DNA from: Cryptomeria japonica
Lineage: Eukaryota > Streptophyta > Pinopsida > Cupressales > Cupressaceae
Assembly: GCF_030272615.1 (NCBI RefSeq)
Contig: NC_081406.1
Location: 185,293,770-185,357,769 of the forward strand
DNA length: 64,000 bases
Direction of reading: 5' to 3'
The position numbers and the translations under genes were made by a program. Below are positions 46,809 to 58,187 of this stretch, piece after piece. The notes under the pieces were generated by a model. It had not been told where the DNA came from and made no database searches. It saw nothing but the letters and a program-made list of their open reading frames with translations. Each line of letters opens with the position of its first letter. The first letter of the stretch is position 1.

Positions 46809-48694
46809 AGTTCCCACATAATGGTGCAGAGATCACAATCCTGGGCGATGCAAATCCCTTTGCATTTTGCCATAATATCAGCCATCAACCAGAAATTACT
46901 GTTCCTAATAATAGGGAAGCCATTTCCTCCACATCATATGTAATTCCCACCTCTCTTGCCAGTTCTAACACCCCTATACCCAAGCAAGAAAAGCTAAAGA
47001 TGAAAGTAGCAGAGGAAGGTCCTGGAGAATACAACTTGAGTCAACTCTTTTGTGTGGGACAAATGCCCACTTCTCCTAGAACACATGGTAAACCACAGCA
47101 GTTACTCCAGCAACCACTAGTCACGCCAACATGTGCCTTGACGCCTTTCGTCCTTGGAAAGAGTCAAGAGGAAGAAACACAAGATGAGGACCTAGCGGAC
47201 TGGATCTATAAATATCCCATCACCACTGACATACCGCGAGTTACACTTCCTACGGAACAATATGGCAAAGGCCTCCTCATTATGCAAAGAATGGGATATG
47301 ATGGTCAGAGTGCTTTGGGATACTGCAAACAAGGACGACATGAACCTCTGCTGCCGGAATTCAAGCCCAAAGGTAATACAGGCCTAGGTTTTGAAAAAGA
47401 GATCCTTCCTAAACTCAGATTCAAAGGAAAACCTAGCAAACCATTTTGCCCACCTACTGCAAAGAGGACACCTTTCATAATCAAAGCACCATCAAACACT
47501 ATCCCCACTGCCCCATCGAGGCTCACAAACCCACCACAACTATCTACAATATCAATCATCCCACCAAACGAACCCGTAATCCCATCAATAACACCAATAG
47601 CAGCAGCAACTGTATCAGAACCCGCAGCAACATCTATGGCACCAGTAGTTCCAACAGAAACCGCTGAGTCACCATTACCAATACTTCCAGTAACAAATCC
47701 TTTAAACCCCATCACGGTTCCTGCAGCACCGATCACCACAAAGATACATAAACCAATCACACTTGCCGTGTTCAACTCCAAAGACATCCCAGTATGGTAT
47801 AGCAATCGGATGCTGGAAAGTGATTCAGAGACCGACTCACATGAGTGGGAATTTGATTCTGTACAGCTTAACACTTCAGATGAGGAAGACACATCACCAC
47901 CTCCGCCCCGCAAAGACATACCTGTTTACGGAGAAGCACAGATAAAGACCACTTGGGTACCTGAGCTGGAAACATCTTCCACAGACCCTACGTCTCATCC
48001 TATGCCTGATTCTGATAGGGAGAGTACCATCAATGACCTTCACCACACTGTCTTAACCCTCACTGATACCTCTAACGCACTTAACCTAATCGATGAAGTA
48101 ATGCCCATTATCCACCCTGAACTCATCGAATGGAACCAATCAAATCCCCCATGTCTTGACCTCTTCCAAAATGATGAGGCTATCATTGACTTTTTGGAAT
48201 TAAGGGATAATCTACCAAGCGGGGATCACAAAGCTGGATTTGCCATTGAACTTAATAGTGCAGCATACTTCGGGGTGGATGCCAAACCCTTCAGCTGCAA
48301 AAATATAACATTAAAACATGGATCTTCCAGTGAAAACCACACTGTGGCACTGTTTGATCCGACAACAGTAAAAAGAAAGAGCGTATCCAATGGTGAAAAC
48401 CTCTTTGAGGCACCTGAGGATGAAGGGTTTGACATTCTCCCTACTAGTACACAACAGGAACGATCCACGATTCTTATCGAGGAAACCAATGAATACAATG
48501 TGGGGACTCTTGAAAATCCTCATATCATACATCTGGCATCTCTTCTCACTCCAGAGGAACAACCTAAATTTATAGAGTTCTTCCAGAAGCGTCAGATCAA
48601 CTTCACATGGTCATATGCAGACATGCCTGGGCTTGATCCTGATTTAGTCATGCATCACCTCACCGTAGCAGAAGGAGCCAAACTTGTCAAGTAG
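46809..48694 (+). pseudogene. T3 linker with G-patch-like motif
   Basis: About 600 residues between protease and RT. At 47264-47400 a G-patch-like stretch is seen: [14 protein letters not shown], then [16 protein letters not shown], with glycines and aromatic residues spaced as in that family, and a second short GNTGLGFE. The rest is Pro/Thr/Ser-rich and probably disordered. G-patches bind nucleic acid or activate helicases; betaretroviral proteases carry one. Ends at TAG 48692. Confidence 0.7.
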
Positions 48695-50430
48695 AAGCTT
48701 CGTAAGATGCATCCCCAGATTGCAGTGCTAGTCAAAATAGAACTCAAGAAACTCCTGGATGTTGGTTTCATTAGACCAATTGATTATGCAGAATGGATCT
48801 CCAATATTGTGCCTGTCGGCAAACCAAAAGGGGGCATCCGCATTTGTACTGACTTCAGAGATCTAAATAAGGCCTGTCCTAAGGATGATTTCCCCCTACC
48901 AAATATTGACATCATAGTGGATCTAACAGCAGGACATGCCATGCTTTCACTCATGGATGGCTTTTCAGGATACAATCAAATAAAGATCGCACCAGAGGAC
49001 CAACATAAGACAGCCTTCACATGTCCATGGGGCACATATTGCTAGAATGTAATGCCTTTCGGTCTAAAGAATGCAGGAGCAACCTATCAAAGAGCAATGA
49101 CCACCATCTTCCATGACATGATGCATACCATGATGGAAGATTATGTTGATGACTTACTAGCAAAATCACTCACTAGAGAAGGGCATCTCCACATCTTAGA
49201 TAAAATCTTTGATAGACTGGAACAATACCATGTTCGACTCAACCAAAAGAAATGTGTCTTTGGAGTAACCTCCGGGAAGCTTCTAGGATACATTGTCTCA
49301 AGCAAAGGTATTGAGGTCGACCCAGCAAAGGTAAAAGCAATCATGGACATGCCACCACCAAAGAATATCAGTCAGCTAAGGACATTACAAGGGTGGCTTC
49401 AATCCATCCGAAGATTCATTGCACAATTGGCTGATAAGTGTCACCCATTCACACACCTGCTACACAAGAACATCCACTTTCAGTGGGATGACAAATGCCA
49501 GCAAGCATTTCAGGCACTTAAAGACTATCTCATGAATCCACCATTGTTGATGCCACCAGATCCAAGTAGACCATTGTTACTTTATATCTCAGCAACAAGT
49601 ACAACATTGGGTGTACTACTGGCACAACATAATGCAGAAGGAAAAGAGTGTGCTGCATACTACATCTCTCGCACACTAGTGGGCTATGAACTCAATTACA
49701 CACCTATTGAGTGAGCTTGCCTAGCAATAATCTTAGCAGCCACTAAATTGCGACACTATCTATTAACACACAAAGTACAACTCATTGCAAAGATTGATCC
49801 ACTCAAGTATTTACTCAGCAAAGCAACATTGACAGGTCGCTTGGCCAAATGGGTAATGATTCTAAGTGAATTTGACATCGAGTATGTGGACCGTAAAGCT
49901 ATCAAAGGGCAGGTTATTGCAGATCAGTTGGCCGATGCACCACTCATAAGTGATCATCCCCTCATTTCCAATTTTTCAGATGAAGAGATATTCATGATCA
50001 CAGAAGCACAACCATGGAAACTATATTTTGATGGTTCATACACTAGGCATGGCTCGGGGGCAGGCATTCTGTTTATCACACCTCAAGGTGATAGCATCCC
50101 GAAGTCTTACAGGCTCACATTTCCATGCACCAACAATATAGCAGAATATGAGGCTTTGATCACAGGACTCAGATTAGCCATACAATGGAAATTACAAGAA
50201 CTACAAGTATATGGCGACTCACAACTGGTCATTCAACAAGCAACTAATGAATATCAGACCAAAGATGATAAACTCATGCCATACAAGCAAATGGTGGACA
50301 CTCTAAAGGCATCATTTACTACTATCACTTTTGAGCAGCTACCAAGAGATCAGAATCGAGCTGCTGACGCCATGGCTACCATCGCATCTCTACTAGATCT
50401 TCCACAGAATTCAACATGCTACGAGTTCTT
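48695..50430 (+). pseudogene. T3 reverse transcriptase and two RNase H domains
   Basis: RT: GGIRICTDFRDLNKACPKDDFPLP, MPFGLKNAGATYQRAM and YVDD (49142-49153), so the catalytic Asp residues are intact. First RNase H (LYISATSTTLGVLLAQ) has Ser where the first catalytic Asp stands, i.e. a degenerate connection-like domain. Second RNase H, archaeal type: FDGS (Asp at 50030), EYEAL and GDSQL, all three acidic residues present. This pair is the hallmark of Tat elements. Stops at 49043 and 49712. Confidence 0.9.
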
Positions 50431-51766
50431 GGTAGAACAGCTTTGGATCCCTGCTTATGATATCCCTGAATCCGAGATGATATGTCGCCTTATTGGTTCT
50501 GAATCCCCATGGTACGGTGAGTTCTACACCTATCTCCGCGATCACACCCTTCCTCCCAACCAATCAAATAACCAACATAAAACCTTCATTCGCCAAACTG
50601 CTCGATATACCATTATTGCCGAAACCCTATACCGATGCGGTCTTGATGGTACTCTCCTTCGATGTTTGGAACAAGGTGAGATAACAAAGGCTTTGGAAGA
50701 GGTCCATGAAGGAATTTGTGGGACTCACTCAAGTGGTCCGTCACTAGCCAAGAAACTCCTGCGAGCTGGATACTATTGGCCATCTATGGAAAAGGATTCC
50801 TTCTACTTTGTCAGAAAATGCAAGAAATGTCAAGTTCACGGCGACCTGATACATGCACCAGCCCAGGAACTGCAACCAATCACAACACCATGGCCTTTCT
50901 GTCAATGGGGCCTTGACCTTGTGGGTAAAATTCATCCATCTTCATCTAACGGCCATAAATTCATTATTACCGCCACCGAATATTTCACAAAGTGGATCGA
51001 AGCTGTTCCACTTACTCAAGTCACTGGCAAGTAGATCGCCTCATTCATCCTCAACTACATCATCTGTCAGTATGGTGTGCCCATGTCCATTGTCACAGAT
51101 AATGGTCTTCCTTTCAAAAATCAGGATGTCCGTGAGCTTTGTGAGAAATTTCATATCCAACACCGCTTTTCCACTCCCTATTACCCACAAGGCAATGGTC
51201 AGGCCAAAGCATCCAATAAAAACATATTGAGAATCCTAAAGAAGATAGTCAATGATGCCGGTCGTGATTGGCATGTTCAACTAAATCCAGCGCTATGGGC
51301 ATATCGAACTAGCATTCGAACCCCTACAGGTGCAACTCCTTATTCATTGGTCTATGGTGCAGAAGCTATCTTGCCTATTGAGGTTGAGATGCCATCATTA
51401 CGAGTTTCCTTGCACAATCTCATCGATGATGAAGCATACAGAGTCTCACGCCTTCAGGACTTAGAGTTACTTGATGAGAAACGACAAGCTGCATACAATC
51501 ACCTCAAAGCCTACCAGCAGCGCATGAGTAGAAGTTACAATCACCGAGTTAGATCTCGTACATTTGACGTAGGTGATCTTGTTCTATGAGAGAATCCTCG
51601 CAACCAACCAAACAGAGAACATCAAGGCAAGTTTGAATCAAATTGGCTCGGCCCATATGTTGTCACTGCTGTATTCGGGTCCGGGGCATATCAGTTGGCT
51701 ACATCAGACGGAGAACCACTCGCAGATCCAATCAATAGCATGCACCTCAAAAGGTTCTATACCTAA
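50431..51766 (+). pseudogene. T3 integrase, catalytic Glu replaced by Lys
   Basis: Zinc-binding N-terminus (HEGICGTHSSG and CKKCQ), core Asp at 50915 (GLDLVGK) and 51098 (VTDNG). The third acidic residue should stand in GNGQA-x-AS, where this copy reads AAA (Lys) at 51206-51208; T2 has Glu at the same place. The C-terminal domain (NWLGPYVV, then SMHLKRF) ends at TAA 51764. Stops at 51032 and 51587. Without the Glu it could not catalyse strand transfer. Confidence 0.88.
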
Positions 51767-52200
51767 GCTGTACAGAGCATCAGGCTCCCCTACATACCAG
51801 AAAATACCAAAAACATTCAGAAAAATTTCCTAAAGAAAATACAAAAACATTTAAAAAAGTAAAGAAAAAAATCATGCATCCAAACAGTGAACAACCACTC
51901 CGGTGGCACCTTGGGTAAGTGCGATGGCGAAAACCTGGCAAACAGGCGCCACTCGTAAAGGAAATGGCTCTAGTATCTTTTAGGCTCGTTGCGATCACAT
52001 TCATACATACACACATCCATCCATCTAACCATGGCTTGTTATTTGATCTGTAATCCAAGAAAGTACTTCATGCGTCTGGCATCCCACCTTTCAGAGTCAG
52101 GTCTACAAACTGGGGGCAATACCCTTACCCTCGTGATGGAAGTGGATTCTACATTGTCTTATATGTCATTACGCTCTTCATTCAGGCAATCATCAGAAAA

Positions 52201-52296
52201 TATCAAAAACATTCAAAAATGACTCTCGAAAATATAAAAAACATTCAAAAATGACTCTCGAAAATATCAAAAACATTCAAAAATGATTCACAAAAT
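52201..52296 (+). repeat. 32-bp tandem repeat, three units
   Basis: Units start TATCAAAAACATTCAAAAAT; two nearly identical and one diverged copy, exact 32-bp period. Confidence 0.9.
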
Positions 52297-52990
52297 CCAA
52301 AAACATCAACAAAACCCATCGAAAATAAACAAAAACATGGCAACACCTTGTACATACCCATCTATGCAGATACCAAACACGCATTGATAAAATACTCACA
52401 CACTGACCATTTACCAATCAAACCAAAACAATCGACATCAACAATCAAACTGTCTTCAACAAGGATGCATCCTTCCTTATCCCAAAACAAAGACAAGATG
52501 ACATTTTCTTTGACAAGAAAATTATGTTAGGCTATCAAATACTTGGTTGATTTGTGAGTACAATCGTTTGTTTATCTGTATCAGGATCTTGCAGCATTGT
52601 TTTATATCGTTTGCGCATTATTTCCGATGAAGTTCTGGGGCATATACTAATGGTGTCTACGTGGGAAGTTCACTAAGCTACGTAATCTTATGCAAAATGC
52701 AATCATAGATCACTACGGCTTGCTGACTACAGCGTATACCTCGACCATATGGGCATGAACCATTACCAAGGATCCTTATTCTTTATTCTTTATGTATATA
52801 TACTGTTTGGTTATAAGTACAATACTCTTCCTTTGGTTCCTCCTACCTCATCCAAACTGGATAAAGGTTTTTATCTCTTAGTATGGTATGCACTTGTCTC
52901 AGGATATGATCAGCCTAAGATCAAGGAGGACGATCCAAGTCATGCACGAAAGGAGATAATCCTTGTCTGTTCCGCAAGCAATACTCAGGT

Positions 52991-53087
52991 CAACTTGATC
53001 CATTATATCAAGTTGCTTGTATTAACTTGCTATATCAAAATCCATGTAAGAAATACTCAGGTCATCTTGAATCATTATGTCAAGATG
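52991..53087 (+). other. Two repeated hairpins in T3 3' region
   Basis: CAACTTGAT (52991) pairs with ATCAAGTTG (53007); CATCTTGA (53063) pairs with TCAAGATG (53080). Both lie in a 72-bp direct repeat beginning ACTCAGGTCA. The third base pair is A-T in one and T-A in the other, so both arms changed together. Confidence 0.6.
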
Positions 53088-54155
53088 CTTGTATTCTCTT
53101 CCAACATTTTAAAGCTCAATGATGAAAATAGAGCACTATGGATCGTCATCTCATCTCATCTGTATATATTGCATTTCGTTGCATTCCATCCATCCGTACA
53201 TTCATAAATAAGCTACATATCATGCATACATAGTCATAATAATGCATACTCTATTTTCCTCTTCTTCCATAGGAATGAGTCATAAGTCCTCCATATCTTC
53301 TATCTAACATCAAATCCCCCTTCACCCTCCCTATCTTGATCATCAACATCATCCTAATCCCTTCATCGCTTCCCATCCTCACTCATCCACCAAATTAAGC
53401 CAGTTACTTTGTCTACATAGATACATCGACTCCCACACACCTAGACTATCAACAGATACTCTGATCAAGTATCTTCGGGTCTCAACAGGTAATCGATTAT
53501 GGTAATCCTAGACTACATCAGGCATTTATCATAATGACCTAGTCTCAACGGGGCTGCCATGATTCCCCACAACCATCCATCACACGCACACATTATCAAT
53601 TGATCAACCAATCAAACACAATCCAACGGACAATTACATCAATTGTCTAAGTCTCAACAAGTATTTTCCTTCATATACCTTGACTTCATCGGGCAATTAC
53701 ATCAATTGTCTAAGTCACATCAGGTCACTTTGATTCACTTACTCAGACTTTATCTTGTCCAAGCGACCAACTGAAATCAACTGTCATGCTTTGACTTGAC
53801 CGGGGCAATTCAACCGATTGCACCAGATTGTCCAACCAATTTTGATCAATTGTATAGCATCAATCCAAACCCCACACTACATCTACTATGTATCTCTTGC
53901 ATGACCTCAGGGTACTCGCTGGCTTGTTGTTTCTTCATATTCACTCCATTTTCTCCAATTCTTTCATCATTAGTTCTAATTTCTTCTATTCTACCTACCC
54001 TCCACTTTTCATTCTTTTTCGAGAGATCGCCCGATTTTTTTGAAATTTCTCGGCCCATCTCTCGAGGGGGCATACCACCCATTAAATTTACATTTTATGG
54101 GGCATTTCTTCACATCAGTTTTTCTTTGAAACGATGCAATAAACTGCACCGTCTC

Positions 54156-54168
54156 AAAGAGGGGCAAA
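54156..54168 (+). promoter_or_regulatory. T3 polypurine tract
   Basis: AAAGAGGGGCAAA adjoining the 3' LTR; would prime plus-strand DNA synthesis. Confidence 0.9.
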
Positions 54169-55526
54169 TGTAGTCACACAAATCTGTCCATCTTAATTAA
54201 ATGAATATTTCGTATTTATTTGATTAAAAATCCACTAGCCATCAGTTAATTAAATTAATATTTAATTAATTTATCCCCAAACATTCTTCTATTAATTAAA
54301 TAAATTATTCAATTTATTTTAATTAATTCATTAAACCAAATACAAATCAATTAATTAAATAAAATCTATTTATTTAATTAAATCCCCCTATTCCTCTTTT
54401 AAATAAATTAAATAAAACATTTATTTAAATCATTATCCCTCCCCACTTGCATTTTCCTACAAATGCAACTTGCACACATTTATTGAAATAAATGAATTTT
54501 TATTTTAATAAAATCCTATTTTCCCTCACCCACCAAATCCACTTGCAAACCTAATCCCCTTCTAGATTCTTCTAACCCCTTCCTAATTAGCCTAATCCAT
54601 CCTCTAATTATTTTCACATTCCTAAGCAAAATGGAGTCACTTCTCAAAGACTCCAAAGTCTTTGAAAAGCATTTAATGCTTTGTGTGTTCAACAAATTAA
54701 CCCCCAAAGTCTTCCAAGACCACTAATGGCTCTTACATAACCATTTATGGTTATTTCAATCTTGTCTCCCCAAACATTTATTGTTTTGACCATATTCATC
54801 CATTTCACATTTGCACAAGAGTTTATCCATTTGATAAAAGCTTTATTCTTTGAATAAAGAGTTTATTCATTCAACCAACCTTGACTCAAAATCCCAAAGT
54901 CATGTCAGGCATTTAATGCTTATTCCCTCTCCTCTCAACCTATCTCACATTGACACTTGTCATCCTAGGATTGGGTTGAAAGCCCTCACATGGATTTGAA
55001 ATCATTCAATCCTGACCCTTGTTGAGATTACTCAATCTCAACCATCCATTGCTCCATTTTTCCTATAAATAGAGCCCATTCCTTCATAATCCAGATCCTG
55101 AAAACTTGTATGCATCTAAGCTATAGACATTTTAGAGAGCATTTTAGCATAAACAATCTAATCTTTTGTCTTTTGGTTAAAATATATCATTTTAGCATTA
55201 GCATTAGCTTTTTATTTCACATTTAGAGTTATATTACAATCTCAATCCTCCATAAGCATCCATAGTGCAAAAAGCTGCTGAGAGCTACACTATTTTGGAA
55301 CTTGGAGAGGAGAGGAACAAGGGAGAAGGAGCTAATCTCATGCTAAGAGATAGTTGGAGATGTCTCATTGTCTTTACTTCTTTAGTTAGATTCATTAGCA
55401 TGTTTTTAGTGTCTCTCTTGGAATGCCTTCATATGTTTTAGTTTTTGATTGATTAACGCTAATGCTTTGTGTGTTTTGTGTTGTTTGATCTTAAACTAAC
55501 TATTTGTGCCATTTAGGAGGGCATCA
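54169..55526 (+). repeat. T3 3' LTR, 1358 bp
   Basis: Same length as the 5' LTR, about ten differences by eye. TATA box at 55064. Ends GGAGGGCATCA, then TSD ATAGT (55527-55531). Confidence 0.95.
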
Positions 55527-55531
55527 ATAGT

Positions 55532-56123
55532 ATGTGTAGTTGTTAAGGAAGATGTGTCAGACAAGAAGGCTCTTGTCTCCCACTTTGATAATTTTAATGA
55601 GTGGATTATTGATAGTGGTTGTTCTCACCACATGAGTGGTGACCGAAGAAAATTCCTATCTCTGGAAGAGTATGATGGAGGTGAAGTCCAATTTGGTAAT
55701 GATGCACCCTGTATGGTAAAAGGCAAAGGGTTCATCTCTCTAACTGGAAAAAGTAGTGCTAACAATGTGTATTGGGTAGAAGATCTCAAGCATAACCTTT
55801 TGAGTGTTGCTCAGTTGAATGACAAAGGACTCACTCTAGAATTCAAAGACGGAGTATGCAAAATAAAAGGAAAGAGTGATGAAATGATGGCCATCGGTAT
55901 GCAGACCAAAGATAACTTATTTCAATTGAATACAAATATCAGTCAATGTCTAATGGCTAAATTTGATGATAGTTGGATATGGCATAGGAGACTCTACCAT
56001 GTAAATTTAGATAATATTGTGAAGGCTAGTAAGATCAAGGCAGTTCGAGGATTGCTTGTGCTGAACAAATCCGAGAATCTTTTGTGTAGAGAATGTCAAC
56101 TAGGGAAGATCTTCACACCCAAT
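55532..56123 (+). pseudogene. C5 protease and pre-integrase, fragment
   Basis: Continuation of C5 after T3. Open from the insertion site: protease IDSGCSHHMSGD (catalytic Asp intact, near 55610), then FGNDAPCMVKGKG and VYWVEDLKHNLLSVAQLND, and GAG-pre-integrase WIWHRRLYHVN with CRECQLGK. It ends at the C6 insertion. No stop in this part. Confidence 0.88.
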
Positions 56124-56906
56124 TGTTAGGATTCCCACAAATACTGAGAGGGGGGTGGGGGGTGAATTAGTATCTAACCGATGATAGGAATTTCTCAACT
56201 TAAAACATGCAGAGCATATTATAATAGTGTATTGGTATGCAAGAAATAATGAAATAAACAGTATTAAAAACATCCACATGAAAAGCACACCATGACACAA
56301 GGTTTTAATGAGGAAAATCGGTGTGGGAAAAACCTCAGTGGGATTTGTGACCCACAATATTCACTCACTCACCAATAAGAGAATATTACTTGCAATAGGG
56401 GCCTGCACATGCAAGAAGGCCAACTGCCTAGAGCTCACTGCTCAAGGGGAAGTCTCATTGACTTACAATGTGGATTATGTAAATCCAATAACTTGTACTA
56501 CTTTACAATAGCATCTTCAATGCAAGATTCAGTATCAGTTTCTGCTCTGTTCTTTACATATACCCCTTATCCTATATTTCACATAATAGGTCTGCCTCCT
56601 AATTTTTCTACTTCCATACTAAATATCTAGAATGATCTCTTTTATATATAAGAGTCATTTTACAGCATGCCAAGTCTGCTTACAAAGTTTTTTACAATAA
56701 TAAATAAAATGTAATATAACAAAATCCTATCGGCCTTTGTGTCGGTATACTTCTTTTCTCTGTGCCGGTGTCGGTGTCCTGAGTGCCAGTGTAGAGTGTG
56801 ATCTACTGATACTGGTGCACTAACTTATCGGTGTAATGCCTTGCCGGTGTCATAGGATTGTAAGGTTGCCATTAATGACAAAACCTTCAATCACCTTCAA
56901 TGTGTC
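56124..56906 (-). mobile_element. C6: copia LTR fragment (minus orientation)
   Basis: Starts TGTTAGGATTCCC on the plus strand right after C5 coding sequence and carries CTGAGAGGGGGGTGGGGGGTGAATTAG, which in C2 and C3 marks an LTR of a minus-strand element. T4 begins at 56907 inside it. It is therefore the 3' LTR, or a solo LTR, of a SIRE-like copia element whose rest lies right of the window. Confidence 0.75.
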
Positions 56907-58165
56907 TGTAGCATCCTAAAATTGTGACACTTGCAATTTCGATTGCATTTGAGTCTTCACGATGGCGGCGCAACGTTGAACCTGAATGGAGACCTTGAAA
57001 CCTGTTTACGACACCAAAAACTACATTTTCTGCACCTTGGCCTGATCCCTCCTTGTACCCTGTTGTCCTGGGAGGTGGGACCACGGTGCCCAGCGCCCTG
57101 GTCCTTCAGGACCATGGTGCCCAGTGCCCTGGTCCCCCAGGACCATGGTGCCCAGCGCCCTGGTCTCTGGCCCTATTTTGGGCCCGGTCTCTTTTGGGCA
57201 TCGGGTCTTTAAGTTTGCAAATTGGAAAATATTGTTTCTAGGTCGGCCTAAGGTCAGGAAAATCAGTCTATCAGCCCTAATTGACAAGTATATAAACTAC
57301 ATTTCCTCTTCCAAAAAAAAAGAGGAAGACATATGTGTGCAAAAGGTGGAAGCGATATTCAAACATTCAAACATTCAAGCATTCAAGCATTCCTTCAAAC
57401 AATTGAGCATTCTAAGTCTCCATTCAAGGCTAGGTGTTGCATTCAAGACAAGGATTCAACCATTGAAGAGGAGATCACATACAACATACAACATACTACA
57501 TACATTACACCTTCGCATGTAAGAATACAAACATTCTTACAACAAGGTATCAGTATTTGTTTACATTATGAACATTTACATTTATAGCATTCTCATTTCT
57601 TGGTTAATTCCAAAACCAGGGTTTGACCTAAAGGCAAACCCCTAATCCCTAACCCCCCATCGTCCTCTCTTTTCTATGTGTAGGTTGTAGGTACGTGGCT
57701 GTAATTGAAGATCTAGAATCCTTGTGCAGAGACGAACAGATCCCCCTTCGTTTTGCGGATTTTTCGGAGGGCCGTGTGCATGCCGGACGCCATCGTCCCG
57801 TCAACTTTCGCTCAAATTTGCATAACAGCACCGTCTTGACATTTTACTGCTAATTCCAGGTCCGCAGCTTCATCCCGTATCCCTATCTCTATTTATAAGT
57901 GAATCTTTCCTACTTTACATGCATTCCTAGTTCAATCATTCTATCTACATTCTTTACAAAAGAGGGTATCCTTGATGTCTTAACCCTTGAAACTCATTTA
58001 GAATCCAATCCTGCATTGTGTGGGATTGGATCTTATGGGTTTCAACCACTCTTTTGAATGTAAAGTCTCTCCTAAGTGAAAACCATCAACCCTAGTGACT
58101 CTTCCTTCTCTCTCCTTAGAGTTGGGGAGGGGAGAACAACTAGGGTTCGATTTTTCCGCATTACA
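56907..58165 (+). repeat. T4 5' LTR, about 1259 bp
   Basis: TGTAGCATCC...TTCCGCATTACA followed by TTT and the PBS. TATA box TATATAAA at 57289. The end is fixed by the PBS. The start is inferred from the TG and the change of sequence; the 3' LTR that would confirm it is not in the window. Confidence 0.78.
57078..57170 (+). repeat. GC-rich 31-bp tandem repeat in T4 U3, three units
   Basis: Units start GGACCATGGTGCCCAGCGCC at 57078, 57109 and 57140. TGGTCCT and AGGACCA around unit borders form short inverted repeats. It lies about 120-210 bp upstream of the TATA box. Confidence 0.88.
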
Positions 58166-58168
58166 TTT

Positions 58169-58187
58169 TGGTGAACCCGACATGAAC
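58169..58187 (+). promoter_or_regulatory. T4 primer-binding site, first copy
   Basis: TGGTGAACCCGACATGAAC, three bases after the LTR end; differs by one base from the second copy. Confidence 0.88.

Larger units (their letters stand above)
44480..51766 (+). pseudogene. gag-pol: T3 gag-pol, single frame with eight nonsense codons
   Basis: All coding blocks lie in one frame over 7287 bp, without a frameshift, to the TAA at 51764. The order is gag, protease, G-patch-like linker, RT, degenerate first RNase H, archaeal-type second RNase H, integrase. In-frame stops: 45623 TAG, 45776 TAA, 46712 TAG, 48692 TAG, 49043 TAG, 49712 TGA, 51032 TAG, 51587 TGA. Most fit single C-to-T (or G-to-A) changes in Gln, Arg or Trp codons. 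As it stands it cannot make a full polyprotein. Confidence 0.92.
51767..54155 (+). other. T3 3' region between integrase and PPT
   Basis: 2.4 kb. A-rich at 51790-51870 and 52190-52340 (with the 32-bp repeats); a pair of hairpin repeats at 52983-53090; repeated words CAATTACATCAATTGTCTAAGTC at 53632-53720. A 152-aa open reading at 52749-53207 spans the hairpin repeats and shows no domain; I do not call it a gene. Confidence 0.6.
40398..55526 (+). mobile_element. T3: full-length Tat-type gypsy element, 15.1 kb
   Basis: Two 1358-bp LTRs, PBS, a 2.7-kb leader with the AGCGCT array and upstream ORF, gag-pol in a single frame (44480-51766), a 2.4-kb 3' region, PPT AAAGAGGGGCAAA (54156-54168) and TSD ATAGT. 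The LTRs differ at about ten sites by eye (near 0.7%), making it the youngest datable insertion here. The size, the ORF before gag and the second RNase H place it with Tat/Ogre-type elements. Confidence 0.96.
37888..56123 (+). mobile_element. C5: Ty1/copia element (plus), interrupted by T3 and C6
   Basis: 5' LTR 37888-39370, PBS, gag to 40397, then T3, then protease and pre-integrase to 56123, where C6 begins. Removing T3 and one ATAGT copy restores an open frame (codons for ESEDIV followed by CVVVKE), which proves the nesting. Integrase, RT and 3' LTR are beyond the window. Confidence 0.92.

Noticed and set aside
44480-51766. Recurrent TAG codons as evidence of stop-codon reassignment or programmed readthrough
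   Set aside because: TAA and TGA also occur, stops lie at scattered places in all elements, and methylation-driven C-to-T change explains them.
52749-53207. 152-aa open reading in the T3 3' region
   Set aside because: Runs through a direct repeat with hairpins, no domain, after the gag-pol end.
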